From Alistipes sp. (GTDB lineage Bacteria > Bacteroidota > Bacteroidia > Bacteroidales > Rikenellaceae): a stretch of 64,000 nucleotides of DNA. Below are positions 51,971-61,234 of this stretch, one piece after another (position 1 is the first letter of the stretch; every line of letters starts with the position of its first letter). The notes under the pieces were generated by a model. The model was not told the DNA's origin, made no database searches, and worked only from the letters and a program-made list of their open reading frames with translations. The position numbers and the translations under genes were made by a program. The stretch covers positions 186,001 to 250,000 of the forward strand of contig JAFZFX010000036.1 of assembly GCA_017555695.1 (NCBI GenBank). The letters are read 5' to 3'.

Positions 51971-53497
51971 ATGAAGAGACTTTTTATATGCCTTATGCTG
52001 CTCCTTCCCGTGGGAGTTTTGGCGCAGGAGGCAGCCGTAAAAAAGATTATGCAGATGGCTCGCGAGGATAATCGCACGATGCAGCACCTCGACATCCTGT
52101 GCAACCGCATCGGTGGCCGTCCCGCTGGCTCTAACGCCTGCGAGGTGGCCGAGCAGTGGACTGCAAAGACATTCAAGGAGTGGGGTCTGGAGGTAACCAT
52201 CGAGAAAGCTGGCGAGTTGGGCGTTGGTTTCAACCGCGGTGGCTGGTGGGGCCGAATGACGGGCGAGGAGTCGATGACTCTGCACTTCGCCACACCCTCA
52301 TACTCGTCAGGTACAAAGGGCCCGCAGAAGGGACATGTGGTGATTGAGCCCCGCACAGAGGAGGAGTTCAATCGTATGCGTGGTGTACTGCGCGGAGCAT
52401 GGGTTTTGGTTAATGGCAAGAGCGGCGGCTGGGGTCTGCCCCACGGCGAGAAGGCTAAGGAGAATCGCCACCGCATCATCGCTGCCAACGCCGAGGCTGC
52501 GAAGTACAACCGCGAGCACGCAGGTCAGGATGGTGAGCGCAAGCCCATTGACGAGAACACTCCTGCACTCTTCTATGATGAGATGATTGAGGCCGGTGCG
52601 CTGGGCTTTATCCAGGCAGCCGAAGTACCTATCTGTGCGCTGTATGACCGCAATGTCGTACTCGATGGTGCAAAATCGTTTGACGACCTGGCAAAGGTGC
52701 CCAGCATTCTGCTCAACGAAGAGCAGTATGCACGCATCCGCACTTTGGCACAGCAGCGTCGTCAGGTGGAGCTGGAGTTCGACATCCGTAACCACTTCCG
52801 TTTGGGCCCCGTTGCCTACAACAATGTGGTTGCAAAGATCGAGGGCAAGAAGTACCCCAACGAGTATGTGATTGTGGGCGCACACATCGATGCCTTCGAT
52901 GTAGCTACGGGCGGCGTGGACTGCGGCTCGGGTATGTCGGCTGTGATGGAGGCTGCGCGTATGATTATGGCATCGGGAGCAAAACCCGACCGCACGATTA
53001 TCTTCGTGATGTTCGCCGCCGAGGAGTTCGGCTTGCTGGGCTCACAGGCGTGGCTGAAGGCTCACCCCGATATGTTGCCTAAAATCACTAATATGTTCAA
53101 CCGCGACGGTGGTCCGATGCCCTACACATCGTTCTCTGTTCCGCAGTCGCTGCTGAAAGAGTATGAGAAGGTGGTTGAGCCTATTCACGAGCTCTACCCC
53201 GACTACAACTTCACGCTCAACGCTATCACTCCCTTCAAGAAGCCTACTCGATTGGGTGGCAACGACGCATCGACATTCTCTGTAGCGGGTATTCCCGCCG
53301 TACAGATGGCCGACTGGGCCGACCCGAAGGGTTACAACTTCTCGTACAACGAGATTTGGCACACCGAGCGCGACACTTACCAGAAGAGCATACCCGAATA
53401 TCAAGAGCAGGCAGCCGTTACGATGGCGCTGATGGTGTTGGGTACAGCCAATATGCCCAAGCAGTGGCCTCGCAACGAGGTCTTCCTAGCCGAGTAG
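51971..53497 (+). CDS. M28 family metallopeptidase, secreted
   Basis: The 508-aa zinc aminopeptidase-like protein has a signal peptide (1-18, LLPVGVLA) and should act in the periplasm. The five dinuclear-zinc ligands can be placed: His305 (GAHIDAFD), Asp317 (GGVDCGSG), Glu352 with catalytic Glu351 (FAAEEFG), Asp379 (NRDGG) and His464 (IWHTERD). A protease-associated (PA) insert probably lies at about 100-250. It cleaves amino-terminal residues or dipeptides from peptides, which fits the S46 peptidase elsewhere in the window. A terminator follows. Confidence 0.92.
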   Translation: MKRLFICLMLLLPVGVLAQEAAVKKIMQMAREDNRTMQHLDILCNRIGGRPAGSNACEVAEQWTAKTFKEWGLEVTIEKAGELGVGFNRGGWWGRMTGEESMTLHFATPSYSSGTKGPQKGHVVIEPRTEEEFNRMRGVLRGAWVLVNGKSGGWGLPHGEKAKENRHRIIAANAEAAKYNREHAGQDGERKPIDENTPALFYDEMIEAGALGFIQAAEVPICALYDRNVVLDGAKSFDDLAKVPSILLNEEQYARIRTLAQQRRQVELEFDIRNHFRLGPVAYNNVVAKIEGKKYPNEYVIVGAHIDAFDVATGGVDCGSGMSAVMEAARMIMASGAKPDRTIIFVMFAAEEFGLLGSQAWLKAHPDMLPKITNMFNRDGGPMPYTSFSVPQSLLKEYEKVVEPIHELYPDYNFTLNAITPFKKPTRLGGNDASTFSVAGIPAVQMADWADPKGYNFSYNEIWHTERDTYQKSIPEYQEQAAVTMALMVLGTANMPKQWPRNEVFLAE

Positions 53498-53520
53498 CAC
53501 CACCAAGGCAGACAATAGAA

Positions 53521-53560
53521 GAGGTTGTTCAGCAAAAGCTGAGCAACCTTTTTTTGTTTT
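53521..53560 (+). terminator. Intrinsic terminator of the M28 peptidase gene
   Basis: aggttgttcagc and gctgagcaacct pair over 12 positions with one mismatch around an AAAA loop, followed by TTTTTTTGTTTTT. Confidence 0.85.
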
Positions 53561-53622
53561 TAGCCACTCAGTGAAGGGTCGTTGGCGACACATAATTTAG
53601 GCATAAAAGGGCATATTTATAC

Positions 53623-53664
53623 CTTTATTAACATAGAGAGCCATTCCTACCTATGTTAATAAAG
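53623..53664 (+). promoter_or_regulatory. 14-bp perfect inverted repeat upstream of the EF-G2 gene
   Basis: ctttattaacatag (53623-53636) and ctatgttaataaag (53651-53664) are perfect reverse complements separated by 14 bp. No T-run follows, so it is not a typical terminator. It lies about 170 bp before the EF-G2-like ATG and could be an operator for a dimeric regulator or an RNA stem in a long leader. Confidence 0.5.
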
Positions 53665-53760
53665 CACTCGGCGATATATCCAAACTCGATAAACGTCCGC
53701 CGAAAAAGGCTCTTTTTTTAACCAATTAGCGTTTTATATGCGTTTTTTAGCCAACTCTTA

Positions 53761-53790
53761 TTGCAGATTAAAAAAATCTTTGTAATTTTA
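53761..53790 (+). promoter_or_regulatory. Weak promoter of the EF-G2 gene
   Basis: TTGC (53761-53764), an 18-bp spacer and TAATTTTA (53783-53790) resemble the promoter consensus with the last base of the -7 box changed. A weak box would suit a gene that needs an activator. Confidence 0.35.
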
Positions 53791-53834
53791 TAATTCGAAC
53801 ACCAAAATGTAAAACCTATAAAACTTCACAGAAT

Positions 53835-55997
53835 ATGAAAAATTATTCAGCAATGGAGATTAAGAACATTGTTCTTATCGGCGCACCCGGCACGGGTAAG
53901 ACTACTCTTGCTGAAGCGATGGCTTACGAGGGTAAGGTTATCGACCGCAGGGGTAGCATAGAGACTAACAACACACTCTCTGACAACACAGATATTGAGC
54001 ACGAATACAAGCGCTCAATCTACTCAACAACCCTCTTCACAGAGTTTATGGGCCGCAAGCTCAACATCATCGACTGCCCGGGTTCTGACGACTTCTGTGG
54101 CAACCTCTTCTCGGCTTTCAAGGTCGGCGATGTAGGCGTGATGGTTATGAATGCCCAGAATGGCTGGGAGGTTGGTGCCGAGATTCAGTCTCGTTACGCA
54201 CGCATCCTGAATAAGCCCCTTATCGGTGTTATCAACCAGTTGGACGGCGACAAGGCTAACTTCGAGGCTACACTTGAGGGTATCCGCGCAGCTTCGCCCG
54301 TTAAGCCCGTTGTTGTACAGTATCCCGTAGAGGTAGGCCCTGGCTTCAACGCATTCATCGATGTGCTTATGATGAAGATGTACCGCTTCACCGACGAGAA
54401 CGGTACTCGCGAGGAGTTGGAGATTCCCGAGGATCAGAAGGAGTACGCACTTATGCTCAACCAGGAGCTTTCTGAGGCTGCTGCCGTTTACGACGACGCA
54501 TTGATGGAGCTCTACTTCGAGAAGGGTGCTTTGACACAGGACGATATCCGTTCAGGTTTGAAGTTGGGCGTTGCTAACCGCGAGGTTATGCCTATCTTCT
54601 GCTGCAGCGGCAAGCGCGACATCGGTACAAAGCGTTTGATGGAGTTCATCATCAATGTAGCTCCAGGCCCGACTACACCTACCGTAGCTCCCAAGTTCGT
54701 GAGCATCGAGGGCGAGGAGTTGGTTGCTGACGAGTCACAGCCCGTTGTTGCATTCGTATTTAAGAGCCAGATCGAGCAGCATATCGGTGAGATTACTTAC
54801 TTCCGCGTAGTTCGTGGTAAGATTACCGAGGGTATGGAGTTGGTAAATAGCCGCACAGGTAACAAGGAGAAGCTCTCACAGCTCTTCGCCGTTGCTGGAA
54901 AGAACCGTATTAAGGTGAGCGAGCTCTCAGCTGGTGACATCGGTTGCACCGTTAAGCTCAAGGGCACTCGCACAAACGATACTTTGGCTGCCGCTGGCGC
55001 ACATGTCAAGGTTGAGCCTATCGTATTCCCCGAGCCTCGCTACCGCGCAGCCGTTAAGGCCAAGGAGCAGGGTGACGAGGAGAAGCTGGGTAAGTTGCTC
55101 AACGACATCAAGTATGAGGATCCCACTATCTTGGTAGAGTACTCTAAGGAGTTGAAGCAGACTATCATCCAGGGTCAGGGTGAGCACCACTTGAACATCG
55201 TCAAGACTCGCCTGGCTAACGACAGCAAGCTCGACATCGAGTACTTCGCACCGAAGATTCCTTATCGTGAGACTATCACTAAGGTTGCACAGGCCGACTA
55301 CCGTCACAAGAAGCAGTCTGGTGGTGCTGGTCAGTTTGGTGAGGTACATATTGTTATCGAGCCTTACTATGAGGGTATGCCCGAGCCTACCAAGTATAAG
55401 ATTGGCGGCAAGGAGGTTACCGTTAATATCAAGGGCAAGGAGGAGTATGACCTCGATTGGGGTGGCAAGTTGCAGTTCTACAACTCAATCGTGGGTGGTG
55501 CTATCGACGCACGCTTCATGCCCGCTATCTTGAAGGGTATCATGGAGAAGATGGACGAGGGTCCGTTGACAGGTTCTTACGCTCGCGACATCCGCGTTAT
55601 CGTTTACGATGGTAAGATGCACCCCGTAGATTCTAACGAAATCTCGTTCAAGCTGGCTGCCCGTAACGCCTTCAAGGAGGCTTTCCGCAACGCTGGTCCG
55701 AAGATTATGGAGCCTATCTACAATGTAGAGGTTCTTACACCGAGCGATTATATGGGTGCCGTGATGAGCGACCTGCAGAACCGCCGTGCTATGATTATGG
55801 GTATGGAGTCAGATAAGGGCTTCGACCGTCTGAATGCACGCGTGCCTCTGTCAGAGCTCTATCGCTACTCTACTTCACTCTCATCACTGACTTCAGGTGC
55901 TGCTACCTACACAATGCAGTTCGCATCGTACGAGCAGGTTCCTGCCGAGGTACAGGATAAGCTGTTGAAGGAGTACACCGATACAGACGAGGATTAA
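53835..55997 (+). CDS. Elongation factor G paralogue (EF-G2-like)
   Basis: The 720-aa protein has the five-domain EF-G layout: GTPase domain (about 8-270), domain II, domain III, domain IV and domain V. Its G1 loop is GAPGTGKT (16-23), but the G3 motif reads DCPGSDDF (80-87), so the catalytic His of canonical DTPGHxDF is Ser84. The NKxD motif is NQLD (134-137). Bacteroides thetaiotaomicron has an EF-G paralogue, EF-G2, described as lacking GTPase activity and helping gut colonisation under starvation; this gene looks like its counterpart. It stands apart from ribosomal operons, so it is not the main fusA. Codons are strongly biased. Confidence 0.88.
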   Translation: MKNYSAMEIKNIVLIGAPGTGKTTLAEAMAYEGKVIDRRGSIETNNTLSDNTDIEHEYKRSIYSTTLFTEFMGRKLNIIDCPGSDDFCGNLFSAFKVGDVGVMVMNAQNGWEVGAEIQSRYARILNKPLIGVINQLDGDKANFEATLEGIRAASPVKPVVVQYPVEVGPGFNAFIDVLMMKMYRFTDENGTREELEIPEDQKEYALMLNQELSEAAAVYDDALMELYFEKGALTQDDIRSGLKLGVANREVMPIFCCSGKRDIGTKRLMEFIINVAPGPTTPTVAPKFVSIEGEELVADESQPVVAFVFKSQIEQHIGEITYFRVVRGKITEGMELVNSRTGNKEKLSQLFAVAGKNRIKVSELSAGDIGCTVKLKGTRTNDTLAAAGAHVKVEPIVFPEPRYRAAVKAKEQGDEEKLGKLLNDIKYEDPTILVEYSKELKQTIIQGQGEHHLNIVKTRLANDSKLDIEYFAPKIPYRETITKVAQADYRHKKQSGGAGQFGEVHIVIEPYYEGMPEPTKYKIGGKEVTVNIKGKEEYDLDWGGKLQFYNSIVGGAIDARFMPAILKGIMEKMDEGPLTGSYARDIRVIVYDGKMHPVDSNEISFKLAARNAFKEAFRNAGPKIMEPIYNVEVLTPSDYMGAVMSDLQNRRAMIMGMESDKGFDRLNARVPLSELYRYSTSLSSLTSGAATYTMQFASYEQVPAEVQDKLLKEYTDTDED

Positions 55998-56021
55998 ACC
56001 AAACCATAAGCAATAGTAGGG

Positions 56022-56058
56022 TCGTCGCTCTGCCGTGAGGCAGGGCGGCGATGTTTTT
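56022..56058 (+). terminator. Intrinsic terminator of the EF-G2 gene
   Basis: tcgtcgctctgcc (56022-56034) pairs with ggcagggcggcga (56039-56051) with two G-T pairs around a GTGA loop, then TGTTTTTA follows. Confidence 0.8.
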
Positions 56059-56069
56059 ATGGGAAGGGG

Positions 56070-56117
56070 AAAAAGAAAGAATCGGTTGCCTGGCAATATG
56101 CCAGACAACCGATTTTG
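56070..56117 (-). terminator. Terminator of the phosphoesterase gene (possibly bidirectional)
   Basis: aatcggttg-c-ctggca (56080-56095) pairs with tgccag-a-caaccgatt (56099-56114) around an ATA loop with one mismatch. The minus strand continues with CTTTCTTTTT, and the plus strand has a shorter TTTT. Confidence 0.75.
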
Positions 56118-56132
56118 TATTGCGGTGCTTCG

Positions 56133-57119
56133 CTACTCGAAATCTATATGATATGCCGCACCCTGATAACCTGCACCCACAACATACTGTTTGGCCGTAG
56201 GCGAGAACTGCTCCTCGTAGAAGTGGTGGCAGTGGCCGCACAAGATGGCCTTCAGCAGGGGATGCTCCTTGAGCCAAGCGATAAACTCCAGCGTAGGCTC
56301 GTCAGAGTGTTGCTGCACCGAGCGGTTACGCCACTGCTCACTCTCAGGGAGTGATGGGTTGGTCTGATATGTCTTGGTAATCTCCAGCGGTGCGCCCGTA
56401 ACATATCCCGCCAGACCTTTGTTGCCCTTCAGCACATCGGCGCAATGACGAGGGGTGTAGAACGGCACATGGCACATCAGCACGATGGGCAGACCCTTCT
56501 CCACCTCGCAACGCATCAGTTCGTGCTGCTTGGCTGTCACATTGTAGTAAACATCGTCCAGCGCCACAAAGTTTACGCCGTTGATTATCTTTGACGACAG
56601 AGTCAGGTCGTTGGGATAGGCTCGTTGCACTTTATCGAAACTCTGTGCCTTGTAGGCAGCATCCTCCTTGGCCTCGCCCACATACTGCGAATATTCGTGG
56701 TTGCCCGCCGAGAGATACCAACTACCGACACCCAACTGCATAGCCACAAAGTCGAGGTTAGCCTCGCTGACAAAGTCAATCAAATCGCCCGTATGCAACA
56801 GCATCAGGTCACGCTCGCGCGCATATCGTATGGCAGCATCGAAGTAGTGCTCGGCCCACGGGAAGACACGGCTACGCCCCGCAGCGAGCGTGTGCTTGCG
56901 CTCGTTATCGCGCTCATCTACGCGAGCGAGGTGCGTATCGGATATATGCAGAGCCGAGAATGGCTTGGTAGCACCCACCGAGATGGTGATGCGGCGCACA
57001 TCCTTGAGTGATGCAGGACCCTCTTCGGCCGCAGCCAAAGCCTTCGCCTGCAACGCCTTTGGCAGTTGACTCATAAGCAACATTCCGCCACATAGAGTGA
57101 GGAACTCTCGTCGTTTCAT
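56133..57119 (-). CDS. Metallophosphoesterase, exported
   Basis: The protein of about 328 aa has the calcineurin-like phosphoesterase motifs in order: HISDTHL, HTGDLIDF, SAGNHEY, LMCHVPF and LCGHCHHFY, which bind two metal ions. The N-terminus MKRREFLTLCGGMLL looks like a signal peptide with a twin-Arg-like start (KRREF). It probably hydrolyses phosphomonoesters or diesters outside the cytosol; the substrate is unknown. I use ATG 57119 rather than the GTG 6 bp upstream. It follows the YgiQ gene by 29 bp. Confidence 0.88.
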   Translation of the reverse strand: MKRREFLTLCGGMLLMSQLPKALQAKALAAAEEGPASLKDVRRITISVGATKPFSALHISDTHLARVDERDNERKHTLAAGRSRVFPWAEHYFDAAIRYARERDLMLLHTGDLIDFVSEANLDFVAMQLGVGSWYLSAGNHEYSQYVGEAKEDAAYKAQSFDKVQRAYPNDLTLSSKIINGVNFVALDDVYYNVTAKQHELMRCEVEKGLPIVLMCHVPFYTPRHCADVLKGNKGLAGYVTGAPLEITKTYQTNPSLPESEQWRNRSVQQHSDEPTLEFIAWLKEHPLLKAILCGHCHHFYEEQFSPTAKQYVVGAGYQGAAYHIDFE

Positions 57120-57148
57120 AGGCACACTTTATATGTAGTTTGATTTTT

Positions 57149-58939
57149 TTATCGCTTCTTTTTGAATGAAGGCTTCTGTCTATCGCGCTTCACACCCACC
57201 TGTGAGGGCTTATGCGACGAAGGACGGAAAGAGGGGCGTGACTCACGGAAGAAGTAAGACTTCTGGCGGCGCTTATCATCCTGTGAGCGAGCCACAAAGA
57301 CCTTCTCTCCCGTGTAGGGATTTTCGCCCGTATAGAACATCACCGACGACAGCGTCATAGGCGTGGGCGTGAGATCCTGCACCTGCTCCAACTCGAAGTG
57401 CAGACGACCCAGCACCTTATCGGCCAGCGCCTTCATATCGCACTCACGGCAAGCGGGGTGCGACGAGATGAAGTAAGGAATCAGTTGATAGGGCAATCCG
57501 TTCTCGGAGCATATACGCCTAAAGTCGCTATTCAGTTGCTCGAACATCTCAAACGGCGGCTTGCGCATAGCCTCCAACACACGCGGCTCGGTGTGTTCGG
57601 GTGCAACCTTCAGTCGTCCCGAAGTGTGGTATTTGATGACGGTCTCGAGATAGTTCGACCCATCGAACAAGTCGTAGCGGATACCGCTACCGATAAAGGC
57701 CTTCTTGATGCCCTTGACAGCCCTCACCTTCTCGTACAAGGCGAGCAGACGCGAATGGTCGTTATCGAGGTTGGGGCACTTTGCAGGGTGAAGGCACGAT
57801 GGACGGCGGCAACGGCGGCAAGCATCCTTATTGCGACCACCCATACCGTACATATTAGCCGACGGAGCGCCGATATCCGAGAGATAACCCTTGAAATCGG
57901 GCATCTTAACCACCTTCTCAACCTCAGCCAAAATAGACTTCTCGCTACGCGAGTTGATGAATTTGCCCTGATGTGCCGAGATGGTGCAGAACGAGCAACC
58001 ACCGAAGCATCCACGATGAATATTTATCGAGTGCTTAATCATCTCCCACGCAGGGATGTCGCCCTTGCCACGATAACGCGGGTGAGGCGCACGCTCGTAG
58101 GGGAGGTCGAACGAGTGGTCCAACTCCTCGGTCGAGAGCGTGGTATTTGGGGGTGTGACAACGACATACTTATCGCCGACAGCCTCGACGAGCGTAGTGT
58201 TGCACTCCATAAGATTGCTCAAGGTCTCCTGCTCGACGAAGTTGCGACCAAAGGCTCGCTTGTCACGCAGGCACTCCTCGTATGATGATAGGTGAATTGT
58301 TGTATCCTTGTCCAGGCGCTCGACATAGCTCTTATCGGCCACAAAAGCCACCTGACGAATTGGGCGTAGTTTCTTGGCATTGTAGCCATTGTGCAGAGCG
58401 CGGGCTACCTGTTGCACGACCCTCTCGCCCATACCATAGATGAGCAGGTCAGCACCACTCTCCACCAACACTGACGGCTTAAGGCTGTCGCTCCAATAGT
58501 CGTAGTGCGTGAGTCGGCGAAGCGAGGCCTCAATACCGCCTACCACAACAGGAATGTGGGGATAGAGTTTTTTCAGAATCTGTGTATATACCGTCACCGC
58601 ATAGTCGGGACGGAAACCAGCCTTACCTGCGGGGGTGTAGGCGTCGTTGCTACGCAGACGCTTATTGGCCGTATAGTGATTGACCATAGAGTCCATCGAG
58701 CCACCCGAAACTCCGAAGAAGAGTCGCGGCGTACCCAGTTTTGTGAAGTCACGCAGGTCGTCACGCCAATTCGGTTGCGGCACGATAGCCACACGATAGC
58801 CCTCAGCCTCGAGCAATCGACCCACAACGGCGGCGCCGAATGAGGGGTGGTCGATATAGGCATCGGCCGTGAAGAGGATTACATCGATGTAGTCCCATCC
58901 CAAGGCACGAACCTCCTTTATGGTTGTTGGTAGAAACAT
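57149..58939 (-). CDS. YgiQ family radical SAM protein
   Basis: The 596-aa protein has the layout of YgiQ: an N-terminal B12-binding-like region (about 1-130), a radical SAM core with Cys311, Cys315 and Cys318 (HRGCFGGCSFC), and a C-terminal region with extra cysteines (CRRCRRPSCLHPAKC near 380). A basic tail ends in KPSFKKKR. The biochemical role is not known. It lies in the minus-strand run between rluD (124 bp) and the phosphoesterase gene. Confidence 0.92.
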   Translation of the reverse strand: MFLPTTIKEVRALGWDYIDVILFTADAYIDHPSFGAAVVGRLLEAEGYRVAIVPQPNWRDDLRDFTKLGTPRLFFGVSGGSMDSMVNHYTANKRLRSNDAYTPAGKAGFRPDYAVTVYTQILKKLYPHIPVVVGGIEASLRRLTHYDYWSDSLKPSVLVESGADLLIYGMGERVVQQVARALHNGYNAKKLRPIRQVAFVADKSYVERLDKDTTIHLSSYEECLRDKRAFGRNFVEQETLSNLMECNTTLVEAVGDKYVVVTPPNTTLSTEELDHSFDLPYERAPHPRYRGKGDIPAWEMIKHSINIHRGCFGGCSFCTISAHQGKFINSRSEKSILAEVEKVVKMPDFKGYLSDIGAPSANMYGMGGRNKDACRRCRRPSCLHPAKCPNLDNDHSRLLALYEKVRAVKGIKKAFIGSGIRYDLFDGSNYLETVIKYHTSGRLKVAPEHTEPRVLEAMRKPPFEMFEQLNSDFRRICSENGLPYQLIPYFISSHPACRECDMKALADKVLGRLHFELEQVQDLTPTPMTLSSVMFYTGENPYTGEKVFVARSQDDKRRQKSYFFRESRPSFRPSSHKPSQVGVKRDRQKPSFKKKR

Positions 58940-59063
58940 AGATATTATACGCTTCCTATACTATTTTACTCTCTTTTTTTAACTCTTCTTGCTTCCGGCT
59001 CGGCCAGCCTTGCGGCAACTGACAGCATTTACAAATCTGCCCCTAATTTTGAATTACCCCAGG

Positions 59064-60194
59064 CTACTCCTCGTCCAACTGACGCGAGGCCACATAGCCC
59101 TCCCACTTGGCAATGACCGACAATAAATCCTCGGGCAGCTCGCTCTCGAAGTAGACATTCTCGCCCGTGGTGGGGTGAACAAAACCGAGTGAGCGTGCGT
59201 GCAGAGCTTGACGAGGCAGTAGCGTGAAGCAGTTTTCGATAAACTGCTTATACTTCGAGAAGGTAGTACCCTTCAAGATGCGGTTACCACCATAGCGCTC
59301 GTCATTGAAGAGCGGATGACCCTGCCACGACATATGCACACGAATCTGGTGCGTACGGCCCGTCTCCAGACGGCACTCCACCAGAGTCACATAGCCGAAA
59401 CGCTTTAGCACCTTGTAGTGTGTAACGGCGTGCTTACCATCCGAGCCGTCGGCAAAGACATACATCTGCAATCTATCCTTGGGGCTACGGCCGATGTTAC
59501 CAGTGATGGTACCCTCGTCCTCCTCAAGATTACCCCACACAAGAGCCACATAACGGCGATGGATGGTGTGGTCGAAGAACTGCTTGGCCAATCGCGTATG
59601 GGCACGCTCGTTCTTGGCTACAACGAGCAGACCCGAAGTATCCTTGTCGATGCGGTGTACCAATCCCGCACGCATATCGCCCTCCTGAAACAGAGGCAAA
59701 TCGCGCAGATGGTAGGTCAGCGCATTGACAAGCGTACCGCTATAGTTTCCGCAACCAGGGTGTACGACCATACCTGCGGCCTTGTTTACGATGATTATAT
59801 CGTCATCCTCGTGGACAATCTCCAGCGGAATGTTCTCGGGGATAATCTCTATCTCGCGCTTGGGGTAAGGCATCACCAGCGTGATGTGGTCCATAGGCTT
59901 AACCTTGTAGCTCGACTTGGCCGGCACACCATTAACCAGGATACTACCATTGTCAGCCGCCGTCTGTATGCGGTTACGCGAACAGTGCTCCATACGGTCC
60001 ACAAGATACTTGTCCAGGCGCAACATCTTCTGCCCCTTATCTACCGTAATGGCAAAGTGTTCGAAGAGTTCGTCGGCACCCTCCACCTCCATATCATCGC
60101 CCGCCACATCGGCCGCAGAGCCAAGTTCAGCACCCTGCTCGGCGGGCACGGCTACGCCCATCAGCGGAAGAGTAAAATATTGCTCTTTTACCAT
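59064..60194 (-). CDS. RluD-family 23S rRNA pseudouridine synthase
   Basis: The 376-aa protein has an S4 RNA-binding domain (about 57-105) and a pseudouridine synthase domain with catalytic Asp183 in HRIDKDTSG. The RluD/RluA layout suggests it makes pseudouridines in helix 69 of 23S rRNA (1911, 1915 and 1917 in E. coli). The first 45 residues, acidic and rich in Ala/Gly/Glu, are an extension not usual in the family, so a start at a later Met (for example residue 35 or 57) is possible. It begins 9 bp after the PASTA gene. Confidence 0.9.
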   Translation of the reverse strand: MVKEQYFTLPLMGVAVPAEQGAELGSAADVAGDDMEVEGADELFEHFAITVDKGQKMLRLDKYLVDRMEHCSRNRIQTAADNGSILVNGVPAKSSYKVKPMDHITLVMPYPKREIEIIPENIPLEIVHEDDDIIIVNKAAGMVVHPGCGNYSGTLVNALTYHLRDLPLFQEGDMRAGLVHRIDKDTSGLLVVAKNERAHTRLAKQFFDHTIHRRYVALVWGNLEEDEGTITGNIGRSPKDRLQMYVFADGSDGKHAVTHYKVLKRFGYVTLVECRLETGRTHQIRVHMSWQGHPLFNDERYGGNRILKGTTFSKYKQFIENCFTLLPRQALHARSLGFVHPTTGENVYFESELPEDLLSVIAKWEGYVASRQLDEE

Positions 60195-60203
60195 AATCTT
60201 CTA

Positions 60204-61223
60204 TTAGAAAAATTCGTCCTCGTCAGTCTCGGTGATTGTTTCGTTACGCTGGCTGCTCTCCTGCAGAGCCTGCATCAGCACATTGCGCTCGGCAACCTCG
60301 GCCTGCTCAAGTGAGTCACGCAACTCCTGCTCGGCCTTCAGGCGCTCCTCCTCCAACTCGCGAGCCTGTTTGTCAGAGGCTGCACTGCTCTTATCGACAG
60401 CAGCATCGTCGAGCGTAAGCCACAAATCGACCACTGTACCCAAAGTAGCCGTAGCGTTGTGGCTGATAGACTGGCGATAGACACGGGCATCCTTCTGGTT
60501 CAGGAGGTTGATACCCTCGTCGAAGTGGATGTTGCCCACATTCAAACCCTGCTCCCACAGACGGCTCTTGGCCGACTGCAAGCTCTGGCCGATGGCCTTC
60601 GGCACGATGGTAGAGTTATTATCCTCCTCGACACCCACCTTCAGCACGACACCCGAGCCCATCTCAAGCTCGACATCGCTACGGTCGGTCATCTCCTTGC
60701 CCTCGACAATCTGTGCCAGCACATAGTTGGTGGCTATATCCTCCTCATAGACCAACTTCTCGATACCCAGACCTGCCACCTCGAGCATATTCTTGGCCTG
60801 ACGCAACGAGCGACCCGCTACATAGGGTACCTTAACCATCTTCTGACGGAATGAGTTGATGGTAACATACACCTTACGGCCAGCCTTAACCTCGGCTCCG
60901 CTCTTGGGGAGTTGGTCGAGCACGATACCACCCTCGTAAGCGGGAACGAACAGCGAGTCATTGATGATAATCTCGAAGCCCTGCTTGTCGGCAATAGCCT
61001 CAACCTGCGCCAACTTCAAACCCGAGAAGTCGGGCACGGCACGATGTGTTCCGTGGCGTGTGATGACAACCATCAACAGATTCGACACCACAAGTATCGC
61101 AATCAAAACTATGACAATCAGCACCGCATTGTAGGCTACGGGCGACTGCTTCAATCTCTCGATAGTACCCTTCAGTCCGCTGCTCTGCGGCTTGCGGCGG
61201 GGTCTTCGGTTTCTCTGTTCCAT
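60204..61223 (-). CDS. PASTA domain membrane protein (no kinase)
   Basis: The 339-aa protein has a basic cytosolic N-terminus (1-30), one membrane helix (about 33-53) and three PASTA repeats (about 60-126, 128-196 and 200-275; VPDFSGL, VPYVAGR and VPKAIGQ starts). A Glu/Gln-rich coiled-coil tail ends in DEDEFF. PASTA repeats bind peptidoglycan fragments or beta-lactams in kinases and PBPs, but no kinase or transpeptidase domain is present here. It probably senses or scaffolds cell-wall material. It starts 11 bp after the mqnE stop. Confidence 0.9.
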   Translation of the reverse strand: MEQRNRRPRRKPQSSGLKGTIERLKQSPVAYNAVLIVIVLIAILVVSNLLMVVITRHGTHRAVPDFSGLKLAQVEAIADKQGFEIIINDSLFVPAYEGGIVLDQLPKSGAEVKAGRKVYVTINSFRQKMVKVPYVAGRSLRQAKNMLEVAGLGIEKLVYEEDIATNYVLAQIVEGKEMTDRSDVELEMGSGVVLKVGVEEDNNSTIVPKAIGQSLQSAKSRLWEQGLNVGNIHFDEGINLLNQKDARVYRQSISHNATATLGTVVDLWLTLDDAAVDKSSAASDKQARELEEERLKAEQELRDSLEQAEVAERNVLMQALQESSQRNETITETDEDEFF

Positions 61224-61234
61224 ATCTTTTTCGT

